In this document: one piece after another, positions 15,509-23,353 of the stretch
Position numbering within the stretch: position 1 is the first letter of the stretch
Layout of the letters: the number at the start of each line of letters is the position of its first letter
NCBI GenBank assembly: GCA_003280895.1
Contig: QCDM01000003.1
Span: 62,001-126,000 of the forward strand
Source of the DNA: Prochlorococcus sp. AG-355-I20
Lineage (GTDB): Bacteria > Cyanobacteriota > Cyanobacteriia > PCC-6307 > Cyanobiaceae
Reading direction: 5' to 3'
Length of the DNA stretch: 64,000 bases
Position numbers and translations under genes: made by a program
The notes under the pieces: generated by a model
Seen by the model: the letters and a program-made list of their open reading frames with translations, nothing else
The model's database searches: none
What the model was told of the DNA's origin: nothing

Positions 15509-16294
15509 TTATTTGCGAAGCATAGGAATCAAAAGAGATGCAACGCAAATTACACTAATTGCAGGTCCAGGCGAAAGATTAAATACTATAGAGAGAATAA
15601 ATCCCAGAAGTGAGATGCATAATCCAAAAAATGAAGACCTTATCATTGCAATTCTCAAACTATGAGCCTTATTTAGCCCTAACAGAGTTGGAGTAGAAAG
15701 AAGAGCAATAACAAGAATTACTCCTACTGCTGCCATTGAACTAACAATTACTAATGCCGTTGTAAAACTCAAAGCAAGATTTAATAAAGAAACGTTTATA
15801 CCACTCGCGGATGCACCTTCTGGATCTAATCCAACATAAACAACCTTTTCATATCCAAAAGTCATTAAAAGTATAAATACTAAAAAAGCAATTATTGTTC
15901 TAAGTAAATCTCCAAAATTTGCTGTCAATAAATCGCCAAATAATACTGCCTCCAAATCAATCCTTATTCCTAGTAGAGGGATTATAAGGACTCCAAACCC
16001 AAGCATTCCGGCTAATATTGTGTTCATTATTGCTTCATAGTTTTCACTCTTTTTATTAGTTAAACTTTCTGCAATTACAGAACCTAAAAGACCACTTATA
16101 ACCCCACCAATTGAAGGATGAATTCCAAGCGCCATTGCTAAAGCAAGCCCTGGCAAAACGCAGTGAGAGATTAAATTTACTTGAAGTAATCTCCTATGTG
16201 TTATTAATACAGTTCCCATTGCTGGACATAGAATTCCTGAAAAAATAGTTATTATTAAAGGAACAAGCCACCAACTGCTATTAATAAAAGACAT
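15509..16294 (-). CDS. znuB: Zinc ABC transporter permease
   Basis: 261 residues of the ZnuB/TroC/MntB metal permease family, with 7-8 membrane helices. The loop GLDPEGASASGINVSLLNL matches the family's cytoplasmic coupling loop. It would form the membrane channel with the ATPase (znuC) and the binding protein (znuA). znuC is on the same strand but separated from it by zur on the opposite strand, an unusual layout. Confidence 0.9.
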   Translation of the reverse strand: MSFINSSWWLVPLIITIFSGILCPAMGTVLITHRRLLQVNLISHCVLPGLALAMALGIHPSIGGVISGLLGSVIAESLTNKKSENYEAIMNTILAGMLGFGVLIIPLLGIRIDLEAVLFGDLLTANFGDLLRTIIAFLVFILLMTFGYEKVVYVGLDPEGASASGINVSLLNLALSFTTALVIVSSMAAVGVILVIALLSTPTLLGLNKAHSLRIAMIRSSFFGLCISLLGFILSIVFNLSPGPAISVICVASLLIPMLRK

Positions 16295-16311
16295 TAATCT
16301 AAGGATTCGGT

Positions 16312-16746
16312 ATGATCAAAAATACGGGACAAAAAAAGATTTCGAAAACAATGGTAACTAAGACTGACATTACCAAAAGACAAGAACAACTTCTTGAAGA
16401 ACTTAATAAATGTGATGATGAACTGAGCGGTCAAGAGTTGCATAGACAATTGATTGAAAGCGGAAAAGCTATGGGACTGACAACTGTTTACAGGAATCTT
16501 CAAGTTCTTATAAAGCATGGTTTAATACGTTCTAGACATCTCCCAACAGGAGAGGTTCTTTACACTCCCGTAGACAGAGACATTCATCATTTGACTTGTG
16601 TTCAATGTGGTGAGACATCAAAAATGGAAGGGTGCCCTGTAAAAGATATTCATACACCCAAAACAAATCCAAAGAAATTCCAATTGTTGTTTCATACCCT
16701 GGAGTATTTTGGACTTTGCCAGAACTGCTATCAAGCACAAAGTTAA
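16312..16746 (+). CDS. zur: Fur-family zinc regulator Zur
   Basis: 144 residues. Winged-helix DNA-binding part: ELSGQELHRQLIESGKAMGL, then TTVYRNLQVLIKHGLI. The metal-binding part has HHLTCVQCG and LCQNC, the two CxxC motifs of a structural zinc site, plus the His pair. Genomic position among znu genes makes Zur far more likely than Fur. It probably represses znu genes when zinc is ample. A later ATG at 16351 is an alternative start. Confidence 0.87.
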   Translation: MIKNTGQKKISKTMVTKTDITKRQEQLLEELNKCDDELSGQELHRQLIESGKAMGLTTVYRNLQVLIKHGLIRSRHLPTGEVLYTPVDRDIHHLTCVQCGETSKMEGCPVKDIHTPKTNPKKFQLLFHTLEYFGLCQNCYQAQS

Positions 16747-16760
16747 AACTAAATATTCTT

Positions 16761-17531
16761 TTAATCACAACAACTATTATCCTCAATTGAGCTGATATTT
16801 ATATCCTCTAATTTATCTTTTATAGAATCAGGGCATCCAGAGGCCAATACAGATTTATCCAAAACAATAACTTGATCATAACTATTTAATGAAGTGCCCC
16901 AATCATGACTGCTTACCATTAAAGAAAGACCAGCATCAGCAAGTTGACGAACAATTTTTAGAAAATCCTCCTTTGCAGGTGGATCTAAAGCTGCACAAGG
17001 TTCATCAAGAAGGTAAATTTTTGCTGGAGACATTAATGTTTTGGCTAATAAAGCTCTTTGTTGTTGTCCACCAGATAAAGAATCAAGCCTTCTGTTAGCA
17101 ATATTTGCAATGCCGACTCTTTGCATTGTGGCCTCTAATTCACAGCATTTATTAATCCATGCATTAGGGTTGGCAAGAAGAGCTTTTATTTGAAAAGGAC
17201 TACTACTTTTTGATTTTGAGTATTTTATTTGTCCTAATGAAACTAGTTTTTCTACAGTTATTGGAAATTTCCAATTCATAGAGCTTCTTTGTGGCATAAG
17301 TGAGACTTGAGATCTTTGTCTAATTAACTTCTCCCCGTCAATTGTTATCTGGCCATTATCCGGAATACATTGTCCCTGCAATATTCTTAAAAGAGTAGAT
17401 TTGCCAGCTCCGTTTGGACCAACCAGCGCTGTTAGAGTACCAGGTTTAATCTCAACCGATACCTTACTTAAAACTGGCTTACTTTTTTTTGTGTATGAAT
17501 AGGTTAAATTTTCCGCGACTAAAGTAGCCAT
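16761..17531 (-). CDS. znuC: Zinc ABC transporter ATPase
   Basis: 256 residues with Walker A (GPNGAGKST, about 38-46), the Q-loop, signature LSGGQQQRALLAKTLM and Walker B IYLLDEPCAALD, then the switch His (SSHDW). Powers metal import through ZnuB. Divergent from znuA, with the Zur palindrome between them, so both can be controlled from one region. Confidence 0.93.
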   Translation of the reverse strand: MATLVAENLTYSYTKKSKPVLSKVSVEIKPGTLTALVGPNGAGKSTLLRILQGQCIPDNGQITIDGEKLIRQRSQVSLMPQRSSMNWKFPITVEKLVSLGQIKYSKSKSSSPFQIKALLANPNAWINKCCELEATMQRVGIANIANRRLDSLSGGQQQRALLAKTLMSPAKIYLLDEPCAALDPPAKEDFLKIVRQLADAGLSLMVSSHDWGTSLNSYDQVIVLDKSVLASGCPDSIKDKLEDINISSIEDNSCCD

Positions 17532-17629
17532 TAATTAATCTTTAAAAAAGTCACTTTATAAGCTTACCAATAATACAAGTTTCATATTATTTTCATAACA
17601 TTTGATACCTTTACTTGCTTTGAATAATG

Positions 17630-17646
17630 AAAATGATTATCATTTT
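17630..17646. promoter_or_regulatory. Zur-box-like palindrome
   Basis: AAAATGATTATCATTTT is a perfect 8-1-8 palindrome between divergent znuC and znuA, 21 bp before the znuA ATG. It resembles Fur/Zur family operators (TGATAATnATTATCA type). Zur, encoded close by, is the likely binder; I cannot test it. Confidence 0.75.
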
Positions 17647-17666
17647 TAAGTATTTAATAATTTTTT

Positions 17667-19202
17667 ATGTCAATTTTGGAAAGACTTTTAACAAATAAAA
17701 CAAGTTCAAGTAATTCAATTATCAAAAATTCCGTGATAGCAGGAACAATAATATTTTCTGGTTTTGGGCAGGATGTTTTGGCTAAGGGAAAGTCATACGT
17801 AGCAGTAGAACCACTAGTTTGTGATTTAGTTAAATCAATTGCATTACCTTCTGACGAAGTTACATGCTTAGTAGATAGAAATCAGGATGTTCATGACTTT
17901 AAGATCAATCCAAGACAAGCTCAATTACTTAATAACGCCGATAAAGTATTTACTCTTGGTAAAGAAATGACTCCAAGTATGAGAAATTGGGAAAGCAAAA
18001 AGCAAACAGTTGTTATAGGTGTTAGCGCAATAAATGTAAATGACCATTCTGATCATGCGGGACATGATGATCACGCTGAACATTCAGCTAAGGTAGATGA
18101 CCACTCTGATCATGGAGGTCATGACGATCACTCTGATCATGGAGGTCACGATGATCACTCAGATCATCGTGGACATGATGACCACGCTGAAGGAGCTTTC
18201 GAATGGGCAGGTAAATTCCAGTTATCTAAAGGATCCTACAAATGGTCATTCGCAAAAGTTGATGGCGAATATGCAGATCCTGCAATGAAAATGGTAATTC
18301 TAAAATCTAATGACATAGAGGGATCGGAAGATTTAGCTAGAGAACTATTAGGATCTAGATTCTCAACAAGGAGAAATAATAATGAGACTCTTACAGCAAG
18401 TGATAAAGCTTTTGTGCTTAACTTCGATCAACGAAAAGAAAGCACAGTTTTCAACGTGGAAATTAAAGAAGATGGTCAGTATACATTTTTTACTGAACAC
18501 ATGCCTTTTGAGTTTGAGGCAAATGAGCACTTTTTTAAAGACGCATTGAATAGTGATGTAGAGCCCATAGCACAAGTACCAGATGAAGGAGAGGGGCATC
18601 ATCATCATGACCATGGAGGACAAGATCCTCATGTCTGGCATGATCCTCATAACATTATAAAAATGGGAAATGTTATAAACGAAAGTTTAAAGAAGGATGC
18701 TTCTAAGAGAAGCATAAGAAAGCAAATTAATGAAAGATTTGAAAAGGCTGATTCTATCTTGGAAGACTTGGATAGTTGGATCGTCGAACAAGTAGGCTCC
18801 ATTCCTGAGGAGAACAGAGTAATTGTGTCTAAACACAAGGGGATGGAATACTACGGTGATGCTTTTGGTTTTGAAACCATTAGTTTACTTGACTTTCTTG
18901 GAGACTCCTCAAGCTTAAGACCGGAAAATATAAAGTCTGTACTTAAAGAACTTAAAGAAGATAATGTTTTGGCTCTTTTCCCAGAGCAAAAACCTGCTTC
19001 CAAACTTTTAAGAAATCTAAGCAGACAAAGTTCTATTCCTATTTCTCCTGATCAAATATTTGTTGATGGATTGATGATGGATGGTAATACTGTTTCAGTA
19101 GCTGTACACAACACTTGTACAATTGTTGATTCATTAGGTGGAAGCTGCGATAAAGAATCTGGCTCCAATCTTGAGTCTGAATGGTACAAACTTTCAGATT
19201 AA
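17667..19202 (+). CDS. znuA: Zinc-binding protein of ABC transporter, His-rich, with inserted domain
   Basis: 511 residues, versus about 300 for usual ZnuA. An N-terminal hydrophobic region (about 20-40) is the export signal. The N-lobe has VAVEPLVCDLVKSI and VHDFKI. A His/Asp/Gly-rich loop (126-175) can buffer zinc. Residues ~177-302 are an extra domain of a type also seen in the CobW protein next door. The canonical fold resumes at HHHHDHGGQDPHVWHDPHN and continues to the C-lobe (VSKHKGMEYYGDAFG, LFPEQKPASK). The Zur-type palindrome precedes it. Confidence 0.9.
   Translation: MSILERLLTNKTSSSNSIIKNSVIAGTIIFSGFGQDVLAKGKSYVAVEPLVCDLVKSIALPSDEVTCLVDRNQDVHDFKINPRQAQLLNNADKVFTLGKEMTPSMRNWESKKQTVVIGVSAINVNDHSDHAGHDDHAEHSAKVDDHSDHGGHDDHSDHGGHDDHSDHRGHDDHAEGAFEWAGKFQLSKGSYKWSFAKVDGEYADPAMKMVILKSNDIEGSEDLARELLGSRFSTRRNNNETLTASDKAFVLNFDQRKESTVFNVEIKEDGQYTFFTEHMPFEFEANEHFFKDALNSDVEPIAQVPDEGEGHHHHDHGGQDPHVWHDPHNIIKMGNVINESLKKDASKRSIRKQINERFEKADSILEDLDSWIVEQVGSIPEENRVIVSKHKGMEYYGDAFGFETISLLDFLGDSSSLRPENIKSVLKELKEDNVLALFPEQKPASKLLRNLSRQSSIPISPDQIFVDGLMMDGNTVSVAVHNTCTIVDSLGGSCDKESGSNLESEWYKLSD
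18096..18176 (+). repeat. Three 27-bp repeats coding for His-rich units
   Basis: Three consecutive 27-bp units code for DDHSDHGGH, DDHSDHGGH and DDHSDHRGH (residues 144-170) in ZnuA. Similar but irregular units lie just before and after. Such loops bind zinc and change copy number easily. Confidence 0.85.
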
Positions 19203-19279
19203 ATTTTTCTAATAAAAACGGTTTTCATTTCTAATTATTACTATTATTAAACTATTGTTTATTTAGTAAAAATCAGTAA

Positions 19280-20629
19280 ATGAGCATCCAAGATAAAGTT
19301 CCCGTTACTATTCTGACTGGATTTTTAGGTTCAGGGAAGACTACTTTGCTTAATAGAATATTGAGTGAAGAGCACGGGAAAAGAATAGCAGTAATTGAAA
19401 ATGAATACGGTGAAGTGGGTATAGATCAAGGGCTCGTAATTAATGCCGATGAAGAAGTGTTTGAGATGTCAAACGGGTGCATTTGTTGTACTGTTCGCGG
19501 CGATTTAATAAGAGTCCTTGGCAATCTTATGAAAAGAAGAGATAAGTTTGACTATGTTTTAGTAGAAACGACAGGATTAGCAGATCCAGGCCCAGTTGCT
19601 CAGACATTTTTCATGGATGAAGAAATTAGTTCTGAATTTACTCTTGATGGAATTGTGACTTTAGTTGATGCTGCTCATATTGATCAACAGCTAGGCAGGA
19701 GTGATGAAAGTTCAGAACAAGTGGCATTTGCAGATGTTCTCGTCCTTAATAAAACTGATTTAGTCTCTGATGATGCACTAGATACTCTTGAATCGAGATT
19801 GAGAGATATGAACCGGATGACTCGAATTATTCGAGCCGAGAATGCCAAAGTACCCATTGAAACAGTCTTAAATCTAAGTGCATTTGATCTTGATCAGATC
19901 CTTAAACGCAGACCAACATTTCTTGAACCAGAATATCCTTTTGAATGGACAGGTGTTTACGATCTTGATGCCGGTAAATATGAATTAATGCTAGAAGAAG
20001 GTCCCGATCCAGAAATGTCGCTAGTAGCCCTCGTTAACCAAGGTGAGAATGAGGAGGAACTTAAAGATGGTGCTGAATCCTCCGTAAGACTTTATGCAGA
20101 AAAAGCTAATACTTTAGTGCCTGGAAATACTATTCCATATGGAGAACATATAAATCTCAAATTGGATGATAAAGGAAATAAATCCTTCATCCTGAACATA
20201 GAAAAACCAACAAAAATAGGTTTGTTTACACAGCATACTGCTGAAGAATTCAATATTAAAGTCATTAAAAGTGTCGAAAATAAAGAGATTCCATTTAATA
20301 CTGAAAGGTTCTGGCAAGCAGAACACGAACATGATGATGAAGTTAGCTCAATTGCTATAGAGCGTTTTGGAGATGTTGACCCAGAAAAACTTAATACTTG
20401 GATGGGAAGGCTTCTCTCAGAAAAAGGAGTGGATATATTCAGAACTAAAGGTTTCATTAGTTACGCAGGGAACCCAAGGAGAATAGTTTTTCAAGGAGTA
20501 CACATGTTATTTACTGCACAACCTGACAAAGAATGGGGTAACGAACCTCGTAGGAATCAACTTGTTTTTATCGGTAGAAATCTAAATGAGAAAGAGATGC
20601 AAGAAGGTTTTGATAAATGCCTGATATAG
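19280..20629 (+). CDS. CobW/COG0523-family GTPase, zinc-linked metallochaperone
   Basis: 449 residues. Walker A TGFLGSGKTT (13-22), the metal-binding CICC (67-70), Walker B/GTP motifs (VETTGL) and NKTD (157-160) mark the COG0523 G3E GTPase family. An inserted segment (about 220-335) beginning PFEWTGVYDLDAGKY resembles the extra domain of ZnuA. A His/Glu patch (HEHDDE, about 349-354) and the usual C-terminal domain follow. Position next to znuA suggests zinc allocation rather than cobalamin synthesis. Confidence 0.88.
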   Translation: MSIQDKVPVTILTGFLGSGKTTLLNRILSEEHGKRIAVIENEYGEVGIDQGLVINADEEVFEMSNGCICCTVRGDLIRVLGNLMKRRDKFDYVLVETTGLADPGPVAQTFFMDEEISSEFTLDGIVTLVDAAHIDQQLGRSDESSEQVAFADVLVLNKTDLVSDDALDTLESRLRDMNRMTRIIRAENAKVPIETVLNLSAFDLDQILKRRPTFLEPEYPFEWTGVYDLDAGKYELMLEEGPDPEMSLVALVNQGENEEELKDGAESSVRLYAEKANTLVPGNTIPYGEHINLKLDDKGNKSFILNIEKPTKIGLFTQHTAEEFNIKVIKSVENKEIPFNTERFWQAEHEHDDEVSSIAIERFGDVDPEKLNTWMGRLLSEKGVDIFRTKGFISYAGNPRRIVFQGVHMLFTAQPDKEWGNEPRRNQLVFIGRNLNEKEMQEGFDKCLI

Positions 20630-21690
20630 AACCATTTAGCCCAAGAGGCATGTTCCATGAAGGATGGACAGCTGAAGTTAACGATTACGCTATAGCATGT
20701 GGCTGGGCTCTTAAAGGTAAACAATTTATTGTTGGTGACGTAGCAGGAGGTATTTTTGCATTCGAAGGAGATACTGGAAAAATTATTTGGAAAAAAGAAA
20801 ATACACACTCCGGTGGTCTATTAGCAATGTCCATTCATCCAGAGGGTGAGATTTTTGCAACATCAGGTCAGGATGGAAATGTTCAAATTTGTAATTGTCA
20901 CGAAGGTAAAGTAATTAAAACTCTTGATCTTGGTAAGGGTTGGGTAGAACACCTCAAGTGGTCTAATGACGGTTTATTTATAGCCATAGCTTCATCAAAA
21001 AAGGTATATGTTTTTAATGAAGTTGGGGAAGAGAAATGGATCTCAGAAGACCACCCAAGCACTGTAAGTGCAATAACATGGTCAAATAAAAATGAACTAG
21101 CTACTGCTTGCTATGGAAGAGTGACATTCTTTGACGTAGTTAATAATAAAACGAATCAAAAACTCGAATGGCAAGGATCATTGGTATCTATGGAATTGAG
21201 CCCTGATGGAGATATAGTCGCCTGTGGGAGTCAAGATAATTCAGTTCATTTTTGGAGAAGATCAACAGGAATGGATGCCGAAATGACTGGATACCCTGGT
21301 AAACCAAGTCATCTTTCTTTTGATGACAGCGGAAAATTATTAGCAACTAGTGGCAGCGAAAGAATTACAGTTTGGAGCTTTATAGGAAATGGTCCAGAAG
21401 GGACTATGCCAGGAGAGCTATGTCACCATACAGAACCCATTTCGAGCTTAGCCTTTTCAAATAAAGGTATGCTTGTAGCCTCAGGATCTAGGGATGGTTC
21501 CGTTGTCGCAAGTTTCCTAAAAAATGACGGCAATGGGGACCCAGTTGGGGCTGCATTCGCCGGAGATTTGGTAGGGGCAATATCGTGGAGACCTGATGAT
21601 TGTGCACTGGCAGCAGTTAATGCAAAAGGTGTTGTAAATGTATGGAAATTTAAAGTTCGTACTAACCTTTTTTCAAAGGGATTTAAGTAA
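20617..21690 (+). CDS. WD40-repeat beta-propeller protein
   Basis: 357 residues with about seven WD40-like repeats (SGQDGNVQICNCHEGKV, GSQDNSVHFWRRSTG, SGSERITVWSF, SGSRDGSVVASF, AVNAKGVVNVWKF). It starts inside the end of the CobW gene (13-bp overlap), so translation is probably coupled. It could be a partner or scaffold of the CobW GTPase; no enzymatic motif is visible. No signal peptide. Confidence 0.85.
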   Translation: MPDIEPFSPRGMFHEGWTAEVNDYAIACGWALKGKQFIVGDVAGGIFAFEGDTGKIIWKKENTHSGGLLAMSIHPEGEIFATSGQDGNVQICNCHEGKVIKTLDLGKGWVEHLKWSNDGLFIAIASSKKVYVFNEVGEEKWISEDHPSTVSAITWSNKNELATACYGRVTFFDVVNNKTNQKLEWQGSLVSMELSPDGDIVACGSQDNSVHFWRRSTGMDAEMTGYPGKPSHLSFDDSGKLLATSGSERITVWSFIGNGPEGTMPGELCHHTEPISSLAFSNKGMLVASGSRDGSVVASFLKNDGNGDPVGAAFAGDLVGAISWRPDDCALAAVNAKGVVNVWKFKVRTNLFSKGFK

Positions 21691-21708
21691 AAAGTAGAAA
21701 TTTATTAA

Positions 21709-21864
21709 TTACCAATAGTTAGCTTTTAAATGTCTTTCCATACAAATGACCTCACAGTCATTATCTATCCCTTTTGGATGAATATCGCAATATGAGAGAC
21801 ATTGAAAATATTCGTCTATAGGATTTGATTTATCAGTTTTACTAACTTCTTTCGAATGATTCAT
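21709..21864 (-). CDS. 51-residue protein with two CxxxC motifs
   Basis: ATG at 21864, TAA at 21709-21711. The peptide carries CLSYC and CEVIC, 15 residues apart from first Cys to first Cys, ending MERHLKANYW. Twin CxxxC pairs can form a helical hairpin with disulfides or a metal site. Convergent with the WD40 gene of the zinc cluster, so a metal role is possible but unproven. Confidence 0.58.
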   Translation of the reverse strand: MNHSKEVSKTDKSNPIDEYFQCLSYCDIHPKGIDNDCEVICMERHLKANYW

Positions 21865-22015
21865 AAAAGATTTCCTCAATTATTTAAAATTAAGATAGAC
21901 GAATTAACTATCAAAAGAAATAAGCAAAACTTACTAAAAATATCTCAAAAAATTAGCACCATTGATTACTACTCTCGGACATTTTTAATTAAAAAGCAAT
22001 GCGTATAAAAACGGA

Positions 22016-22365
22016 TTGTCTTTGGAGAAATATTTTCCTAATTTTATATTGTTGAGTTCTAGGAGGTCTTTCAAAATGATCGATAGCCTGCCTGAAATTT
22101 CGGAATAAACCGAACTAATTTAATTAACTGCTCCAATTATTTTTTATTAATGTCTAAGCTTCCTTCTTCTGCATCGTTTAGGTGCCCTTTAAGAAACAAG
22201 CTTAATTCTAGAGTTTTTGCCCCAGTTAAAGACAATTAGTTAATTTTGGTGAGCATTAGCTTAAAAGAAGTTAGCAACAAGGATCCATGATTTAGGTGCT
22301 TTAATAACTTCAGTAAAAAATATAAGTAAGAGATAAAAGAGGGCTAATTTAAGCCCTCTTTTTTT
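22016..22365 (+). ncRNA. Candidate transcript with short ORFs, otherwise unexplained intergenic region
   Basis: The 557-bp gap 21865-22422 has no ordinary gene. It holds a TATAAA -10 box (22004-22009), an AGGAGGT ribosome site (22061-22067) before a 10-codon ORF (22076-22108) and a 29-codon ORF (22150-22239). A strong terminator closes it at 22339. Together this looks like an independent RNA of about 350 nt, coding, regulatory or both. I see no tmRNA tag, RNase P core, SRP motif or 6S shape. Confidence 0.45.
22339..22365 (+). terminator. Rho-independent terminator
   Basis: GAGGGCT and AGCCCTC form a perfect 7-bp stem with a six-base loop, followed by an uninterrupted T tract. It ends whatever is transcribed from 22.0 kb on the plus strand. 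Confidence 0.85.
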
Positions 22366-22422
22366 AATAAGATGACTTTCTTCTAATTTTATAGATAATG
22401 ATTAAAACAATATAATTTAAAA

Positions 22423-22698
22423 ATGATTCGATATTATTGTCCATATTGCAATCCTAAATATCAATTTCAAAAACAATCCTTAAAAGGTAATTTGATTTGT
22501 GGATTATGCGGAGAGGATCTCGTAAAAAAACCATATATTAGGTTAAACCAGATAATCGCTTTAGTTGCTGCTTCATCATTACTTCTACCGTTGATTTATA
22601 CTTTTATTTTTTTAATTAAAAATCAAATAAATCCTCCAAATAAAAATTTTCAAGCAAATGGTAATTTAATGATAATTATCAAAGAACAAACTTCATAA
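22423..22698 (+). CDS. Zinc-ribbon membrane protein, hypothetical
   Basis: 91 residues. Two knuckles, CPYC near residue 6 and CGLCG near 27, make a probable zinc ribbon, followed by one helix (about 44-66). Likely cytosolic ribbon with a membrane anchor. Family not identified. Confidence 0.6.
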   Translation: MIRYYCPYCNPKYQFQKQSLKGNLICGLCGEDLVKKPYIRLNQIIALVAASSLLLPLIYTFIFLIKNQINPPNKNFQANGNLMIIIKEQTS

Positions 22699-22722
22699 AA
22701 CAATTAAAAAAATCTCAAGAGG

Positions 22723-22944
22723 TCAACCTCTACAAAGTGATTTGTTTAAACAAGAATTTTTACTTTCAATATTTATTTGATCATCAATATTTTTTAATTT
22801 GTTTTTATTACTTATTACTTTAACTTTTTGCCCACAATTTTCTTTGCAACCACCATTATATAGATTATGTGCATATAAACTGGAACTATTTGTAAGTAAG
22901 AAAAGAAAAATTATTTTATGAATTTCATTAAAATAAGAATTCAT
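22723..22944 (-). CDS. Small secreted four-Cys protein
   Basis: 73 residues with a signal peptide ending near SSLYA. The mature peptide has two Cys pairs at its ends (GGCKENCGQ and SCLNKSLCRG) and a Lys/Asn-rich middle. It probably forms disulfides in the periplasm. Not recognised. Confidence 0.55.
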   Translation of the reverse strand: MNSYFNEIHKIIFLFLLTNSSSLYAHNLYNGGCKENCGQKVKVISNKNKLKNIDDQINIESKNSCLNKSLCRG

Positions 22945-22988
22945 TTTTTATTATGATTTTCCCAGAATTAGTAAATAAATAATATCAG

Positions 22989-23225
22989 TTAATTCCAAGG
23001 AGTGTTTATAAGTCCCCAGATATCGAAAAAGAAAAATAAAACTGCAATAACAACAAGATCCCATGCTCTTTCTCTAAAAGCCCAAGGCGCAATAAAAACC
23101 TCCCCAAGTCCGTGAAGTGCCGCCCCTACTGGTAGATGATCAAGAACCAGCAAACTGTGAGAGAGGATAAAAAGAAAGCTTGCAAAATATCTAAAAAAAA
23201 CAAATTGCCAATTACTAGAATTCAT
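22989..23225 (-). CDS. Two- or three-span membrane protein, hypothetical
   Basis: 78 residues, hydrophobic and Trp/Phe-rich (SHSLLVLDHLPVGAALHGLG, then RAWDLVVIAVLFFFFDIWGL). Composition and an ordered middle suggest a conserved thylakoid or plasma-membrane protein. No family recognised. Confidence 0.58.
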   Translation of the reverse strand: MNSSNWQFVFFRYFASFLFILSHSLLVLDHLPVGAALHGLGEVFIAPWAFRERAWDLVVIAVLFFFFDIWGLINTPWN

Positions 23226-23353
23226 GCCCTTTAGATTTTTAAAAAATATACTTCAATGATCAAAATAATGATATAGATCGAATCAAGAGATATTATATTT
23301 GGTAGCCATAAATACGAATAAAGATATAAAGCTAAAGTAAAAGTTACTAAACG

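Noticed and set aside
16294..16518. Minus-strand ORF across zur
   Set aside because: Antisense to the DNA-binding domain with no domain features of its own.
18097..18288. 63-codon ORF in the second frame of znuA
   Set aside because: A shadow of the His-rich repeats; composition is a frame-shifted copy of the same bases.
22150..22239. 29-codon ORF as an independent gene
   Set aside because: Too short and without a ribosome site; kept only as part of the candidate transcript.
22004..22365. Known housekeeping RNA (tmRNA, RNase P, SRP, 6S) in the 22-kb gap
   Set aside because: No tag sequence with T-arm, no P-RNA core, no SRP tetraloop motif, and no long 6S-type hairpin could be seen.
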